NCBI GenBank assembly: GCA_030280995.1
Contig: JASXTE010000001.1
Coordinates: 31,739,700-31,803,699, forward strand
Direction: 5' to 3'
DNA from: Hemileia vastatrix
Lineage: Eukaryota; Basidiomycota; Pucciniomycetes; Pucciniales; Zaghouaniaceae
DNA length: 64,000 nucleotides
Below the pieces are notes generated by a model. The model made no database searches. It had not been told where the DNA came from and was given only the letters and a program-made list of their open reading frames with translations. Both the position numbers and the translations under genes were made by a program. Of this stretch, positions 10,571-22,160 are shown in pieces (position 1 is the first letter of the stretch; each line of letters begins with the position of its first letter).

Positions 10571-11575
10571 GACATTTTCAATATTTTGACCAGGCATGTT
10601 TACATTCTTTTTTACTTATTTCTTCTACTTTTTAATCTTTTTTCTTGTTATGTGCCAGTTTCATAATGCCTCCCAGACATTCCAAATCTCAAAAGGTAAC
10701 TCAAAAATCTGCTTTGTCACAAAAGTCTCCTCGTAAAGCAAGGATTACATATAAAAAAAATCAGTGACTTTTTCTATTACTTACAACTGTTTTTACAGAA
10801 TTGAAAACTATGTTTCAGCTAATATTTTATGGAAGTGAAATCTGTTCTTTGCCCGAAGAACAGAGTTCATCCTCCTATTTTCACATTCTGTTTGCACCAA
10901 TCTCCAACATTTTCAATATTTTGACCAGGCATGTTTACATTCTTTTTTACTTATTTCTTCTACTTTTTAATCTTTTTTCTTGTTATGTGCCAGTTTCATA
11001 ATGCCTCCCAGACATTCCAAATCTCAAAGGGTAACTCAAAAATCTGCTTTGTCACAAAAGTCTCCTCGTAAAGCAACGATTACATATAAAAAAAATCAGT
11101 GACTTTTTCTATTACTTACAACTGTTTTTACAGAATTGAAAACTATTTTTCAGCTAATATTTTATGTAAGTGAACTCTGTTCTTCGCCCGAAGAACAGAG
11201 TTCATCCTCCTATTTTCACATTCTGTTTGCACCAATCTCCAACATTTTCAATATTTTGACCAGGCATGTTTACATTCTTTTTTACTTATTTCTTCTACTT
11301 TTTAATCTTTTTTCTTGTTATGTGCCAGTTTCATAATGCCTCCCAGACATTCCAAATCTCAAAGGGTAACTCAAAAATCTGCTTCGTCACAAAAGTCTCC
11401 TCGTAAAGCAAGGATTACATATAAAAAAAATCAGTGACTTTTTCTATTACTTACAACTGTTTTTACAGAATTGAAAACTATGTTTCAGCTAATATTTTAT
11501 GGAAGTGAACTCTGTTCTTCGCCCGAAGAACAGAGTTCATCCTCCTATTTTCACACTCTGTTTGCACCAATCTCC
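10571..11575 (+). repeat. 335-bp tandem triplication inside the Harbinger element
   Basis: Three units with period 335 bp begin near 10571, 10906 and 11241 and differ at only a few positions. Each contains ATTTTGACCAGGCATG, a short basic ORF starting ATGCCTCCCAGACATTCC, and a GTAACT...TTTTTACAG span that looks like an intron. The truncated relative at 58.8 kb has only one incomplete unit, so the expansion is specific to this copy. Confidence 0.85.
10666..10767 (+). CDS. Short basic ORF, repeated at 11001-11102 and 11336-11437
   Basis: The ORF encodes 33 residues starting MPPRHSKSQ and rich in Lys, Arg, Gln and Ser. The other two copies differ by one or two residues. AAAGGTAACT within the ORF could be a splice donor paired with the TTTTTACAG about 125 bp downstream. 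Harbinger elements usually carry a second gene for a Myb/SANT-like DNA-binding protein; this could be its first exon, but the rest of such a protein is not visible. Translation is uncertain. Confidence 0.25.
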   Translation: MPPRHSKSQKVTQKSALSQKSPRKARITYKKNQ

Positions 11576-11952
11576 ATCCCTTTCAATTCTATCAACACAT
11601 GCTTGTCTTCCCTCCCCATGCCTTTCGCTATCCTCACAGCCCCATTGTATGCCATCCTCTTTTGATCCCCATTTCACCCCTCTCAACCTCTCCCAGACCC
11701 TTTTCTTCATTTAAATTGCCTCGGAACCCTTAATCTTCGCTTCCAACTCTTTCCCAACCTTTGAGTGACTGAAAAAATATGCGTTTGCTGAAAATATGCG
11801 ATTTCATGTTGAGTTGATGAAAGAAAACACAGAGAGAAAAAAAAATAAGACTTTAACAGCAAATTCAAAAACCAAAAAAATATGCAAAAAAATTTACCAT
11901 TCTCAGTGAATAATACATGCAAATTGATAATTTGAAGAGAAAGAGAAAAAAA

Positions 11953-13212
11953 TTAAAATTGCATTGAGAAATGTTGGAGTGTTATTGGAAGGATTTTCGC
12001 CCTTATACTAGTTGATTGAGAAATAGAAGTGTTGGATATAGTCAGAGGTGAATCAACTTGTTCATCTTCATACAGCTCTAACCATTGATCTTTGAGGTCA
12101 GCAAGTAGGTTATGAAGTATAGTGCAACACAGAATCCGGTTGATCACCGCCTCCATTTCAGATTTATTTCTAAGAGGACTTCTTAATTCCCTTAAACTAG
12201 AAAAACGGCCTTTCAAGATTCCAATAGAATGTTCAATACGGACTCTTGACTTTGCCAAATGATTGTTGAATTTGGCATTTTGACTGTCTTCTGAAGCTGC
12301 TCCCCGAAAAGCAGGAAGTACATACTTTCCATTCACATAAGCAGAATCTGCAAGAAGATACTGATTTTCATCAAAGAATTTTTCAGGTTCATTTGAAATA
12401 TGCATTCTTTGGAAGACGTAGGAGTCATGACATGAGCCAGGATAGCCAGCAAAGAATGATATAAATTTTTTGTTTACGTCACATATAAGCTGAACATTAA
12501 TTGAATATCTATAAAGAAGATATATTTGTTTGTGTTAGTTTCAAGGAGGATGAAAGGAGTTAAAAATAATCTACCTCTTTTTACGGTCAAAGTAATTGTT
12601 TCCACCTTGAGCAGGTTTCTGGCTCAAAGGAATAGTAGTACCATCAACAAAACCAATACATCCTGGAAAGCCCTCTGCTTGCATAACCTGAGATGATTCA
12701 AGTCGCTCTTCTTTTGTTGGCCAGGTGAGAAGTTGAGATTCCAAGGAGTTGATGGCAGTGATACATTGTTTGGTATAAGTGTTAACTGAACCATACCCTA
12801 AATCAAAGACATTTTCTAAACGTTTCAAAGCGGCTCCATTACCATTTGAACCCAAACGACATAGTGTGATGGCCAATTGAATTGAAGGATGTCGTTGTTC
12901 TTTTTGAGGATTATTGTGAAATATGGGATGATCCTGAATAAGCTCAAGCAATTTAAGGAAACATTCCTGAGAAGTCCTGAACAGCTGTCTAAAACTGGGT
13001 GTAGATAGGTTAAGAAGTGTTTGGATGGTGTACTTGGGGGTATGAAGTACTTGAGGCTTTCTGGGAAGAAGGTAACGTTTCCTGGCCATTTTTGATAAAA
13101 CGACAAAATCTTCTTCTAGATCAGAATCGGAATCAGAGTCCAAGAGCAGTTCAAGCGCCATGAAAGTCATTGCTTTATGTAATTTATCACGATTTGAAAG
13201 TGAGGAAGGCAT
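11953..13212 (-). CDS. Harbinger (DDE) transposase, two exons
   Basis: The model is exon 13212-12575, a 66-bp intron (12574-12509, GTAGAT...TATAG), and exon 12508-11953, giving 397 residues with phase preserved. It has an acidic N terminus (LLLDSDSDSDLEEDF), a helical DNA-binding part, then the DDE nuclease: first Asp in GFVDGTTIPL, GSCHDSYVF, second Asp in LLADSAYVNGKY, and Glu in RVRIEHSIGILKGRF. This is the HARBI1/DDE_Tnp_4 type that cuts and pastes the element by its termini. The frame is intact. The first exon's 5' part is what remains at 1-309. Confidence 0.85.
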
Positions 13213-13636
13213 GACTCTTATATGATATGATATGAAGATGTAAGTGATGTACGATGTTTTGAGTTATGAAGTGTTATTCTGCGGAGTGCTGCGTATGAAT
13301 GGGATGATGCTGACAAATCAGTGAAATGGGACTTGATGGTGAAATCAGCACTTTTGGTTGAGAAAGTGCGGATTTGAGTGAAATAAGTGACTTATTTCTT
13401 TTTGAAATCCACCAGTATTGGGGCTAGTGTGTTTTGGAAATCCGCACTTATTTAAGTGCGGATTTGGTCAAATTTAAGTGCGGATTTGTAAGTGCGGATT
13501 TGCCAGAACTGACACCCCCTAATAATTGATTATATACTTGAAATATTTTTTTTCTCTAATTTTTCTTGCAACAAAGTAAGAGAACAACTGATTAGATTTT
13601 AATATTTCTTTCTCTCAGTTCAGGCTATCTGCAACA

Positions 13637-16541
13637 ATGACTGATCAAAGTGCTTCTGCTGCCCCTAATGAGGAACTAGACTTAATTGATTATGATGAGA
13701 CTTCTGATGTGGAAATGCAAGAAATAGAAATAAAAGTGGAAAACTTCTCTGAAACACCCAGAAGAGCTTCCAAAAGGATTCAAGATAAAAAAGACTCCCT
13801 TGAAGCAGCAAGTCAGCAACCTCTCCACTCACATCAAGGAGTTGAGGGCAGAGAATCTCAAACTAAGATCAAAAGCAGACATTTTCGAAGAAAAGGTAAT
13901 AAACATAGAATCCTTTCTTCAAGAGAAGAGGAAACCTCATCCTGAAACAAAAGCCCTTCAACAACTGGCTCCTCAACAACCATAAAAGATGGATGTTTCA
14001 AAATGGCAATGGGAGTAGCTAAACACCCAGTGGGACTACCTCCAGTCCAAAAACAACAACAGCAAGCACCTCAGGTAGGTCCTTCCAGGCCCCATCAGTT
14101 CAACCCAACACCTCCTCACCCCTATCAAGGAGGAAGAAAGAGGAAGAACAATCAAATTCAATTTTTGCCAAAACCATGGTAAGCCCCCCTATTGAATCCC
14201 AAGTACCCTTTCTTGTCGCTGATTCAATTCCTTCAGGTAATTCTGGAAGAGGAGATAATACCTTGAGACCAGTAGAGGCTGACTGTAGTATGCAGATTGC
14301 GAGATATTCTAATGTATCTAATCCTTTTATATTGATTGTTACTTCAATAATGAATCCTGATATGGCTATTACTGATGAGACACTTGATCCTGAATTTAAT
14401 GAGAATCTGGAAAATTATTCTGCTTCCTTATTAAGAAATACTCCAGATGTAGCTACCATTAATGATGAATATTTGAGAGATATTATTGCTAAACAAAATA
14501 ATATAATGAACAAAATGAAAATGACTCAAAAATTCAATAGTTTTTTAACCAAAAAGGGTTATCAATCAGTGAGAAGTGAATTACAGAGAGTTTCTGATTA
14601 TTTGTTTAAGTACAAAGTTACTCATGAGAAGAAAGTTTCCTTGTGGAAAAATATGAAGAATGATTTGTCTAAGTTGAAAGACACGGTGTCTATCTGTTTC
14701 CAGGAGCTAGAGGGACATAAGTTGAACTTAAAGAGATTAAGTGACCATGATTCATCTTTGAAAAATAAGAACCAATTATCTTTTGCAACCATCAATGAAA
14801 CTTTATCTAGTATTCCAAGATTGAAGACTAGGCTAACTACCATTGAAGAGAAATTGAATTCATCGCTACATGACAAAAGGTTTTCTGAAATTCCTTTGAA
14901 AGAACCTGTTGCACAGGATACTCCAATTGTACCTGTCCCTAGTTCATCTAAAGTAAAATTAGTGCCAGAAATGTCTGTAGATATTACTGAGTTTCCATCA
15001 AAAACTGATGATGTACCTTGCTCATCTACAGAAGGATTAAAAAATGAGATTACTGTAAAATCGGAGAAGTTACGGCTCCTTCTCACTCGAAAACAAGCTT
15101 GTAATAAGGAGACTACTTCAAATCAAAAGAATTGGATGAAACTTGACCAGTATCAAACATTTGATGGTGACTCTTCCTCTGATTGGCAACAGTTCATTTG
15201 CAGGATTGATAATCTAAAAAATTCTTACAAACTACTAATGAGTAAATTTTGTCACAATTAATTTCTTTATTTACAAATATAGCACTAATGTGGTATGAAT
15301 CTGTTCTCTTGGATAAAAATGACTACTCATGTGAAGATTGGAAAAAATTGATTAAAGCACAATTTGGTGGCTCCAAGTTCAGAATGGCTCAACAAAGGCA
15401 GTATGAGGAAACTAGATATAGCTCTTCCACTGATAAAACTATTGAGTTCTTAATGAAATTTGTAAAAATCTTGAGGGTAATGGACCCAAATATGGTTTTT
15501 GAGTTATGGAAGGACAGGATCCTCTATAATTTACCTATGTCTCTAAGAAACTTAATAGTTGCTAGGACTGAGTTCTCCAGAGAAGCTTCTTCTTTCATTA
15601 ATACTTGCAATGAGCTCCTTCTAAACAACAAGTATGATGCCATAAGATTCATTCCTATGACCCCTTTGGAGAAATCCTCCAATTACCAACAGAAACCTCT
15701 GGAAAAGGTTGGTAAACCTTCTGCCCCTGTTGCACCAAAAAAGTATGCAAAAAACACTTGCTTCAAGTGCAAAAAGCCTTGGCATAAAGGCCATTTTTGT
15801 GACAAGAGGATAAATCTTGTTGAAAAAACTGAGGAGAAGGCTAATGACACAATAGAACTGGATGATACTTCGAGTGATTGTGCCAGCAATATTTCATATG
15901 AATCTCAACAAGAGAACTTGATGCTGCAAGAAGATATTCATTATTTAAATACTATTGATATTGATAATAATGATTTATCTACAGTTGAGGATGCTGAGAT
16001 CATAAGGAACATTGAGGATAGCTCAATTGTAATTGCCCCTCTCAAAGCACCAGTCTTGATCAATGGAACCAGCATGGAAGTTGTTCTGGATTCTGGAGCT
16101 GGAGGAAGTGTAGTATCTGAAAAAGCACTTGCTTCAGTGGACCAGGATTATAAATCAAAACTTATGCCTATCATTTCTGACAATTGGAGAGGTTATGGCT
16201 TTGTTTTGTCCCCCATTGGTAAATACAAGGCCATAGTATTTTTTAAATATAACCATAGTTTTTTAAGAGCTATTTGTGAATTTTTTGTCATGAAAAATGA
16301 TAATTTAAGCAGTTGGTTTATCATAGGAAATGTCATTTTAACCAAATATGGCATAAAATTAGATCCTTCAAACCAATGCTTCACAATGGGGATAAATGGG
16401 AAGAGAAAATTTAAGTTTTCCTCCACCAAAAAATTATTAAAACCAGAATTGAACACATGTAATTCTGTGGCTCAATATAAAGGAAGATCTACAAAAGAAA
16501 TGCATGCCCTTATGTCTGAAATTGACAATTCCTCTTTTTGA
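13637..16541 (+). pseudogene. gag-protease part of element A1 polyprotein, frameshifted
   Basis: The gag start MTDQSASAAPNEELDL runs in one frame to about 13790, then shifts into a coiled-coil stretch (SNLSTHIKELRAENLKL), stops at 13985, resumes at 14176 and shifts again near 15245. From 15249 it is open through a retrotransposon capsid domain (ALMWYESVLLDKNDY), a zinc knuckle (CFKCKKPWHKGHFC, about 15761-15802) and an aspartic protease with DSGAGGSVVSE (about 16091). It ends at a TGA after DNSSF. Homologous frames in the other family A copies show where each shift occurred. Confidence 0.8.
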
Positions 16542-19500
16542 GAACAACTTTCTGGTGAGGATAAAGATTCCATCATTAACTTGATAAAGTCTTTTCCTAT
16601 GGCCTTTGCTCATGGGTCACATGAACTGGGATTAGTTAAAGAAGAAATGAAACTCTCATTGTCTTGTCCATTAACTGATATACCACCTAGTTTAAAGAAG
16701 AAGCCTTATCCTGCTTCTCCCACAAAGAGAAAAGATATTGAAGACAATATCTCTACCCTTTTAAAAATAAATATTATTGAAAAGGTAGTTGAAACACCTA
16801 TATATTGTGTTATCTCACCTGTCCTAATTTCTTATGAGAAAGATAAAGCCAGGTTATGTGGTGATTATAGAGCATTAAACACTTATACTGTTAATGATAT
16901 CTATCCTTTACCCAGAATTAGCTCTATACATTCTACCTTACAAGGTGCTAAATATATCAGCTGTTTAGATGGTAATAAAGGATATCACCAAGTACCTGTT
17001 GAGAAGAATTCTCAGAATTTTCTGATGATTGCTACTCATATGGGTATTTATAAGTATGTTAGGATGCCATTTGGCCCTAAAAATGCCCCTTCAGTTTTTC
17101 AAAAAGTCATGGATAACACATTACATCAGGAGATAATTGAAGGATGGCTGATGGTTTATAATGATGATATCATTATATTCTCAAAAACTTTTGAGGACCA
17201 TCTCGACCACCTGTGTAAAGTGTTCCAAAAAATGGATTAGATAAATATGACACTTGCTTTGAAGAAATGTAAATTTGGTTTCCATTATTTAAAAGTTCTT
17301 GGTCATGTTGTTTCAGGTTTGCAGATATGTGTTGACCAGAACAAAGTGGTAGCCATACAACAGGTGAAAGCTCCTACCACAGTTAGAGATCTCCAGAGTT
17401 TTTTAGGAATGTGTGGATACTATAGATTGTAAATTAAAAATTATCAGTTCATAGCATTATACCTTACCCAATTAACTAGAAAAGAAGTTACTTTTGTCTG
17501 AAAAAGTGTAAGACAAAGAGCTTTTGACACCATGAAACATTGTTTGATGTCAGCACCAATTCTTACTTTTCCAGACTTTAATCAATCATTTGTTTAATAC
17601 ACTGATGCTAGTTTTATTGGTCTTGGTGCTGCTCTCCATCAAAAACAAGTGATGAATGATAGAGTATCAGAAGTAGTAATTTGTTATATTTCAAGAACAT
17701 TTAGAAATAGTGAATTGAAATATGGTGCCACTCAGCTGGAGTGTTTAGAAGTAGTGTGGCCTATAATAAAGCTACATTATTATCTGGATGACCAGAAATT
17801 TGAACTTGTTACTGACTGCAGTGCAGTTAAATCCCTCTTAAACTTGAAAACACCTTACAGACATATGTTTTAATGGCAGTTAGCTGTTCAAGAATACAGA
17901 GGGAGGATGACAATAATTCATAGGGCTGGTATTTTTCACTCAAATGTGGATATTTTATCAAGGTTACCTTTTCCAAATAATGACTCAAATCCTGCATATG
18001 TCCCTGAAGATGAAATAGTTTGCATTCATGGGATATATGTGGTTGATATGGAGGAAGAGCTAATAAAGCTTATTCTGAATTCATATGATAAAAACAATGA
18101 CTTAAAAAAGTTATGTACTATATTAAATGATCCAAAGAATGCTTCAATACAATCATTAATTAAAATCCTCCCACCAAAGTACCAGAAGGCTTTGGAAAAA
18201 GGTAAATTTTCAATTGATGAAGGCTAGCTCTATTATAGAAGAAAGTTGAGTAATGTTATTTTTATTATTCCTTCTATGAAAGAGATCATATTGAAAATTT
18301 GTAATGATGACATATTGGCTGGACATTTTGATCTTGAGAAAACAATTGTCAGAATTAAAAACACTGCTTAGTGGGTTAATATGTCTGAAGACACCAAACT
18401 ATATGTTGAATCCTGTGATTCTTGCCAGAAATCAAAATGATTTACTGGAAAAATAGCTGGATTAATGCATTATATTGAAGCTCCTGATGCACCATGGAAA
18501 AGAATAAACATGGAATTTGTAACAGGATTACCAATTTCTGGGAAAGACAGTTATAACTCTTACTGGGTTATTGTGGACAGATTCACAAAAATGTATAAAT
18601 ATATCCCTACTCACAAGGATCTTTCCAATAAAGAATTAACTTTTTTGTGGTGGTCTCATATGTTTAATACTGCTAGTTTTCAAAAGGCCATAATCTCTGA
18701 CAGATACCCTAAATTTACTTTCAAATTTTGGATGTCTCTGATGGATTTTTGTGGTTGTGATCTGAAGCTTTCTACTGCCCATCACACTCAGACTGATGGA
18801 TTGGAAGAAAGAATGATTCAGACTTTAGAGGACATGATAAGAAGGTATTGTGCCTTTGGCCTTGAGTACAAAGACAACCAAAGATTCACTCATGATTGGG
18901 TTACCTTACTTCCTGGGTTGGAATTTGCTTATAATAGCACTGATCATTTTGTTACTCAAAAAAAGCCTTTTGAGATCTGGCTTGGATATGTTCCAAATAA
19001 TCCTGCCCAAATTCTCAATAATAAAATACCTAAATTGAATTTAAATACTGGTGTAAAATCTTTTCTTCAAATACAACAACTTTTCAGAAGTCTTGCATAA
19101 ACATGTATTGAAAAATATTTTGAATATGAAAAGAAGAGGTGGACAAATACCATAAAGAATGAACCTTTAAGAAGGGTGATGAAGTACTTATTTCTACAGC
19201 GCACTTCATTTTTCAAGGTAATAACAAATTGAAAGACCCATTTGTAGGTCCATTTGTTGTCAGAAGAATGGTTGGTGGTAATGCAGTTAAAGTTATGCTG
19301 TACTCTCCATATGACAGGAAACATCCTGTTTTTCAAATATCTCTTTTTAAACCTTACACATCCAGTAGTGATTTATTCCTAAAAATAAGGGGAAGACAAA
19401 AAAAGACCCCTAAAGAGATCACTCATACAGAAAAAATTGATATGCTTCTAAATGAAAGAATTATCACTGCTGAAAAAGGTACTGAATACTTATTGAGATT

Positions 19501-19590
19501 CAAGAATAAATCTTCTGAATATGATTCTTAGATATCTGGGAAAGAGATATCTAACATTTCTGCTCTACTTTAGAAATATAAAAAGAAAAA
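16542..19590 (+). pseudogene. Pol of element A1: RT, RNase H, integrase, chromodomain, many stops
   Basis: This continues the frame of the protease. RT motifs are RLCGDYRALN, SCLDGNKGYHQ and MPFGPKNAPSVFQK, with the catalytic box changed to YNDD (YIDD in the 55-kb copy). RNase H starts near 17560. Integrase has an HHCC finger around 18300-18430 and a DDE core (NMEFVTGLP, ISDRYPKF, DGLEERMIQTLED), then GPF (DPFVGPFVVRRM) and a chromodomain-like C terminus (about 19434-19590). In-frame stops occur near 17238, 17430, 17500, 17596, 17871, 18225, 18370, 18438, 19098, 19530 and 19572, so it is nonfunctional. Confidence 0.8.
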
Positions 19591-19619
19591 ATCATAGCAT
19601 TTTGTTTTTTGTTTTTTTG

Positions 19620-19630
19620 CAGTGAGGGAG
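19620..19630 (+). promoter_or_regulatory. Polypurine tract before 3' LTR of A1
   Basis: CAGTGAGGGAG lies immediately before TGTCAGCC. The same GTGAGGGAG precedes the LTR at 58400. It is the expected plus-strand primer for reverse transcription. Confidence 0.75.
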
Positions 19631-20370
19631 TGTCAGCCAGGCTACTAGACTTACCAATTACATAATTAATCACTTAGTTGAATAGAGTTACACCTTTACC
19701 TCTAAATTTATTAGTTATGCTTTCTTTACAAGTTAATTACAATATTTTAACTAATTAATTAGTAAAATTAAGTAAATACATAAATTAAATGTTCCCTTAA
19801 TTTTTGTTCCTTGACAGAATCCTCATTAAAGCTGAAAGAGAGACTAAAGAATAAAAATACTAAAAATTAAAATTAATTTTTTTATTATACATTTACATAC
19901 AAATATGAATTAAGCAAATCAAATAATTTTTATTAAAATTAACATATACAGATGAATACTGTATATTAGATCATTCTCTCTGGAATAATCTTTAAAACTG
20001 AAATGTCAATTTTGTGGGTTTGGTCTCACTGTGGTTTTTATGTATGTAGACTTGTGGTTCCATATTTTCTCTTTCTTTTCCCTATATAAGGCCCTTCATT
20101 ATGGCTCTTTCAATTCATTCCATTCTTACTTACCAATCAATTGTTATATACACAATTAATGTAATTAATATTATTACCACTCTTAGTATTTACAATTTAT
20201 TATTTTTAGGAACTTCAATGTAATAATAATAATAACTATTTACCTTATATTTTAGTAATAAAATATAAAGAAATAAATACGTACCAAAGTCTTGAAATCA
20301 TGAGTTTCCTTCACCCTTATTGCTATTGCACTGCTGGAAATACCTTCTAGACTAAAATCACCCCTTGAAA
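19631..20370 (+). repeat. 3' LTR of element A1 (740 bp)
   Basis: It starts TGTCAGCCAGGCTACTAGAC and ends CCCCTTGAAA, a decayed form of CCCCTTGACA. A TATA-type core (TATATAAGG, 20093-20101) is followed by the AT-rich 3' third. ACTTT follows directly. Confidence 0.8.
20093..20101 (+). promoter_or_regulatory. LTR TATA box
   Basis: TATATAAGG in CCCTATATAAGGCCC. The same short inverted GCCT/AGGC flank around a TATA core is present at 9155, 24609 and 51154 (TATAAAAGG), so it is the conserved LTR core promoter. Confidence 0.6.
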
Positions 20371-20700
20371 ACTTTCATGTAATATGTACTCTTCCTATGT
20401 AATGCAACTTATACAAACTGAGAAAATGAGAAAGGAATATTTTATATAAAATCATAATTTGACATTTTCTTGAATAAGTTAAAATTTTAAGCTTGAGCAA
20501 GTTAATGTTTTAAATAGAACAAAAAGGAAGAAAGAAAAGAGAGAAAGATGAAAATACATATGGAAAGAAGGGACCAAAGTAGAAAAGAGCAATTTTTTGA
20601 GGTTTAGTGGAGAAAAATAAGAAAAGATAAATGAAGAAAAAACAAGAGAAAAAGAAGTGAAAAGAAAAATGGTTCAAAAGATTATGTGTATTATTTTACT
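20371..20700. other. A-rich flank before the microsatellite
   Basis: About 330 bp of purine-rich DNA (AAGAAAAGAG-like) with no ORF or recognisable element. Confidence 0.4.
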
Positions 20701-20868
20701 ATTATATTTTTATTTTTATTTTTATTTGTATTTTTTTATTTATTTTTATTTTTATTTTTATTTTTATTTTTATTTTTATTTTTATTTTTATTTTTATTTT
20801 TATTTTTATTTTTATTTTTATTTTTATTTTTATTTTTATTTTTATTTTTATTTTTATTTTTATTTTTA

Positions 20869-20899
<31 letters not shown>

Positions 20900-21234
20900 T
20901 TTATTTTTATTTTTATTTTTATTTTTATTTTTATTTTTATTTTTATTTTTATTTTTATTTTTATTTTTATTTTTATTTTTATTTTTATTTTTATTTTTAT
21001 TTTTATTTTTATTTTTATTTTTATTTTTATTTTTATTTTTATTTTTATTTTTATTTTTATTTTTATTTTTATTTTTATTTTTTATTTTTATTTTTATTTT
21101 TATTTTTATTATTATTATTATTATTATTTTTATTTTTATTTTTATTTTTATTTTTATTTTTATTTTTATTTTTATTTTTATTTTTATTTTTATTTTTATT
21201 TTTATTTTTATTTTTATTTTTATTTTTATTTTTA

Positions 21235-21266
<32 letters not shown>

Positions 21267-22160
21267 TTTATTTTTATTTTTCACCACACAATATGGGGGG
21301 CGGACTTGCTAGCAAGTCCGCAACCTTGGACCCAAACTCACCATAGATTGAACACACATTGAGCTATTGATAAAGGAACCATACAATCAGGGATGAACAC
21401 CACTCAGCAGAACAGTTTTAGGTGGGTGTTCAAGTAGAGTTCAGTATGGGTTCAGTCTGAGTTCAGTCTGAGTTCCATCTTAGTTCCATCTGAGTTCAGG
21501 TTGAGGACTTGCTAGCAAGGCCACCCCCTATATTGCGTAGTGTTTATTTTTATTTTTATTTTTATTTTTATTTTTATTTTTATTTTTATTTTTATTTTTA
21601 TTTTTATTTTTATTTTTATTTTTATTTTTATTTTTATTTTTATTTTTATTTTTATTTTTATTTTTATTTTTATTTTTATTTTTATTTTTATTTTTATTTT
21701 TATTTTTATTTTTATTTTTATTTTTATTTTTATTTTTATTTTTATTTTTATTTTTATTTTTATTTTTATTTTTATTTTTATTTTTATTTTTATTTTTATT
21801 TTTATTTTTATTTTTATTTTTATTTTTATTTTTATTTTTATTTTTATTTTTATTTTTATTTTTATTTTTATTTTTATTTTTATTTTTATTTTTATTTTTA
21901 TTTTTATTTTTATTTTTATTTTTATTTTTATTTTTATTTTTATTTTTATTTTTATTTTTATTTTTATTTTTATTTTTATTTTTATTTTTATTTTTATTTT
22001 TATTTTTTATTTTTATTTTTATTTTTATTTTTATTTTTATTTTTATTTTTATTTTTATTTTTATTTTTATTTTTATTTTTATTTTTATTTTTATTTTTAT
22101 TTTTATTTTTATTTTTATTTTTATTTTTATTTTTATTTTTATTTTTATTTTTATTTTAAT
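20701..22160. repeat. Very long ATTTTT microsatellite with ATT blocks
   Basis: Almost pure (ATTTTT)n fills 20706-21281 and 21543-22157, about 1.2 kb in total, with rare phase slips (for example 20895, 21080 and 22006) and two short (ATT)n blocks at 21108-21127 and 21240-21266. A MITE divides it. The YFYF/FIFI reading frames across it are artefacts. Confidence 0.97.
21282..21542. mobile_element. CACTA-type MITE, copy 1 (261 bp)
   Basis: The ends are CACCACACAATATGGGGG and, inverted, CACTACGCAATATAGGGG, each followed inward by the palindrome GGACTTGCTAGCAAG(TCC). The interior has several GAGTTCAGTCT-like repeats and no ORF. TTT flanks both sides, compatible with the 3-bp duplication of CACTA (EnSpm) elements, but the TTT-rich target makes this copy uninformative alone. 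Copy 2 at 28916 settles the ends. Confidence 0.88.

Larger units (their letters stand above)
10295..13520 (-). mobile_element. Complete PIF/Harbinger DNA transposon
   Basis: The 3.2-kb element has long inverted termini: left AGGGGGTGTCAGTTCTGGCA, right its inverse ending GACACCCCCT, followed inward by AAATCCGCACTTA arms and sub-terminal copies of AAGTGCGGATTT. AAT flanks both ends (10292-10294 and 13521-13523); TAATA is an alternative 5-bp reading. It carries an intact spliced transposase on the minus strand and a triplicated 335-bp unit on the other side. The intact ends and open transposase suggest relatively recent activity. Confidence 0.88.
8338..20370 (+). mobile_element. Ty3-type chromodomain retrotransposon, family A, decayed (element A1)
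   Basis: Boundaries are the LTR start TGTCAACCAGG at 8338 and the 3' LTR end at 20370. ACTTT flanks both sides (8333-8337 and 20371-20375), a plausible 5-bp target duplication. The order is 5' LTR sequences, an untranslated leader with repeated AGTTGAC/TTAGTCCTG motifs, gag, protease, RT, RNase H, integrase, chromodomain, purine tract, 3' LTR. A complete Harbinger transposon sits in the leader (10295-13520). Pol has many stops, so the element cannot be autonomous. The 5' LTR region is anomalous: a partial LTR, about 187 bp of unrelated sequence, then a full LTR of another subfamily. Confidence 0.75.

Noticed and set aside
10380..10589. 69-codon ORF, repeated at 58623-58832
   Set aside because: It lies in the noncoding Harbinger arm; the two copies are similar because the DNA is.
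13637..13985. Two overlapping open frames at the start of gag (also near 52289 and 48350), as if an overprinted gene existed
   Set aside because: Comparison of the three copies shows one ancestral coiled-coil frame; the other is opened by individual frameshifts, and its conservation follows from the shared DNA.
16542..19590. Stops in element A1 as evidence for repeat-induced point mutation
   Set aside because: Some are C-to-T or G-to-A changes (Trp to stop), but others are transversions or deletions, and no dinucleotide bias could be computed by eye.
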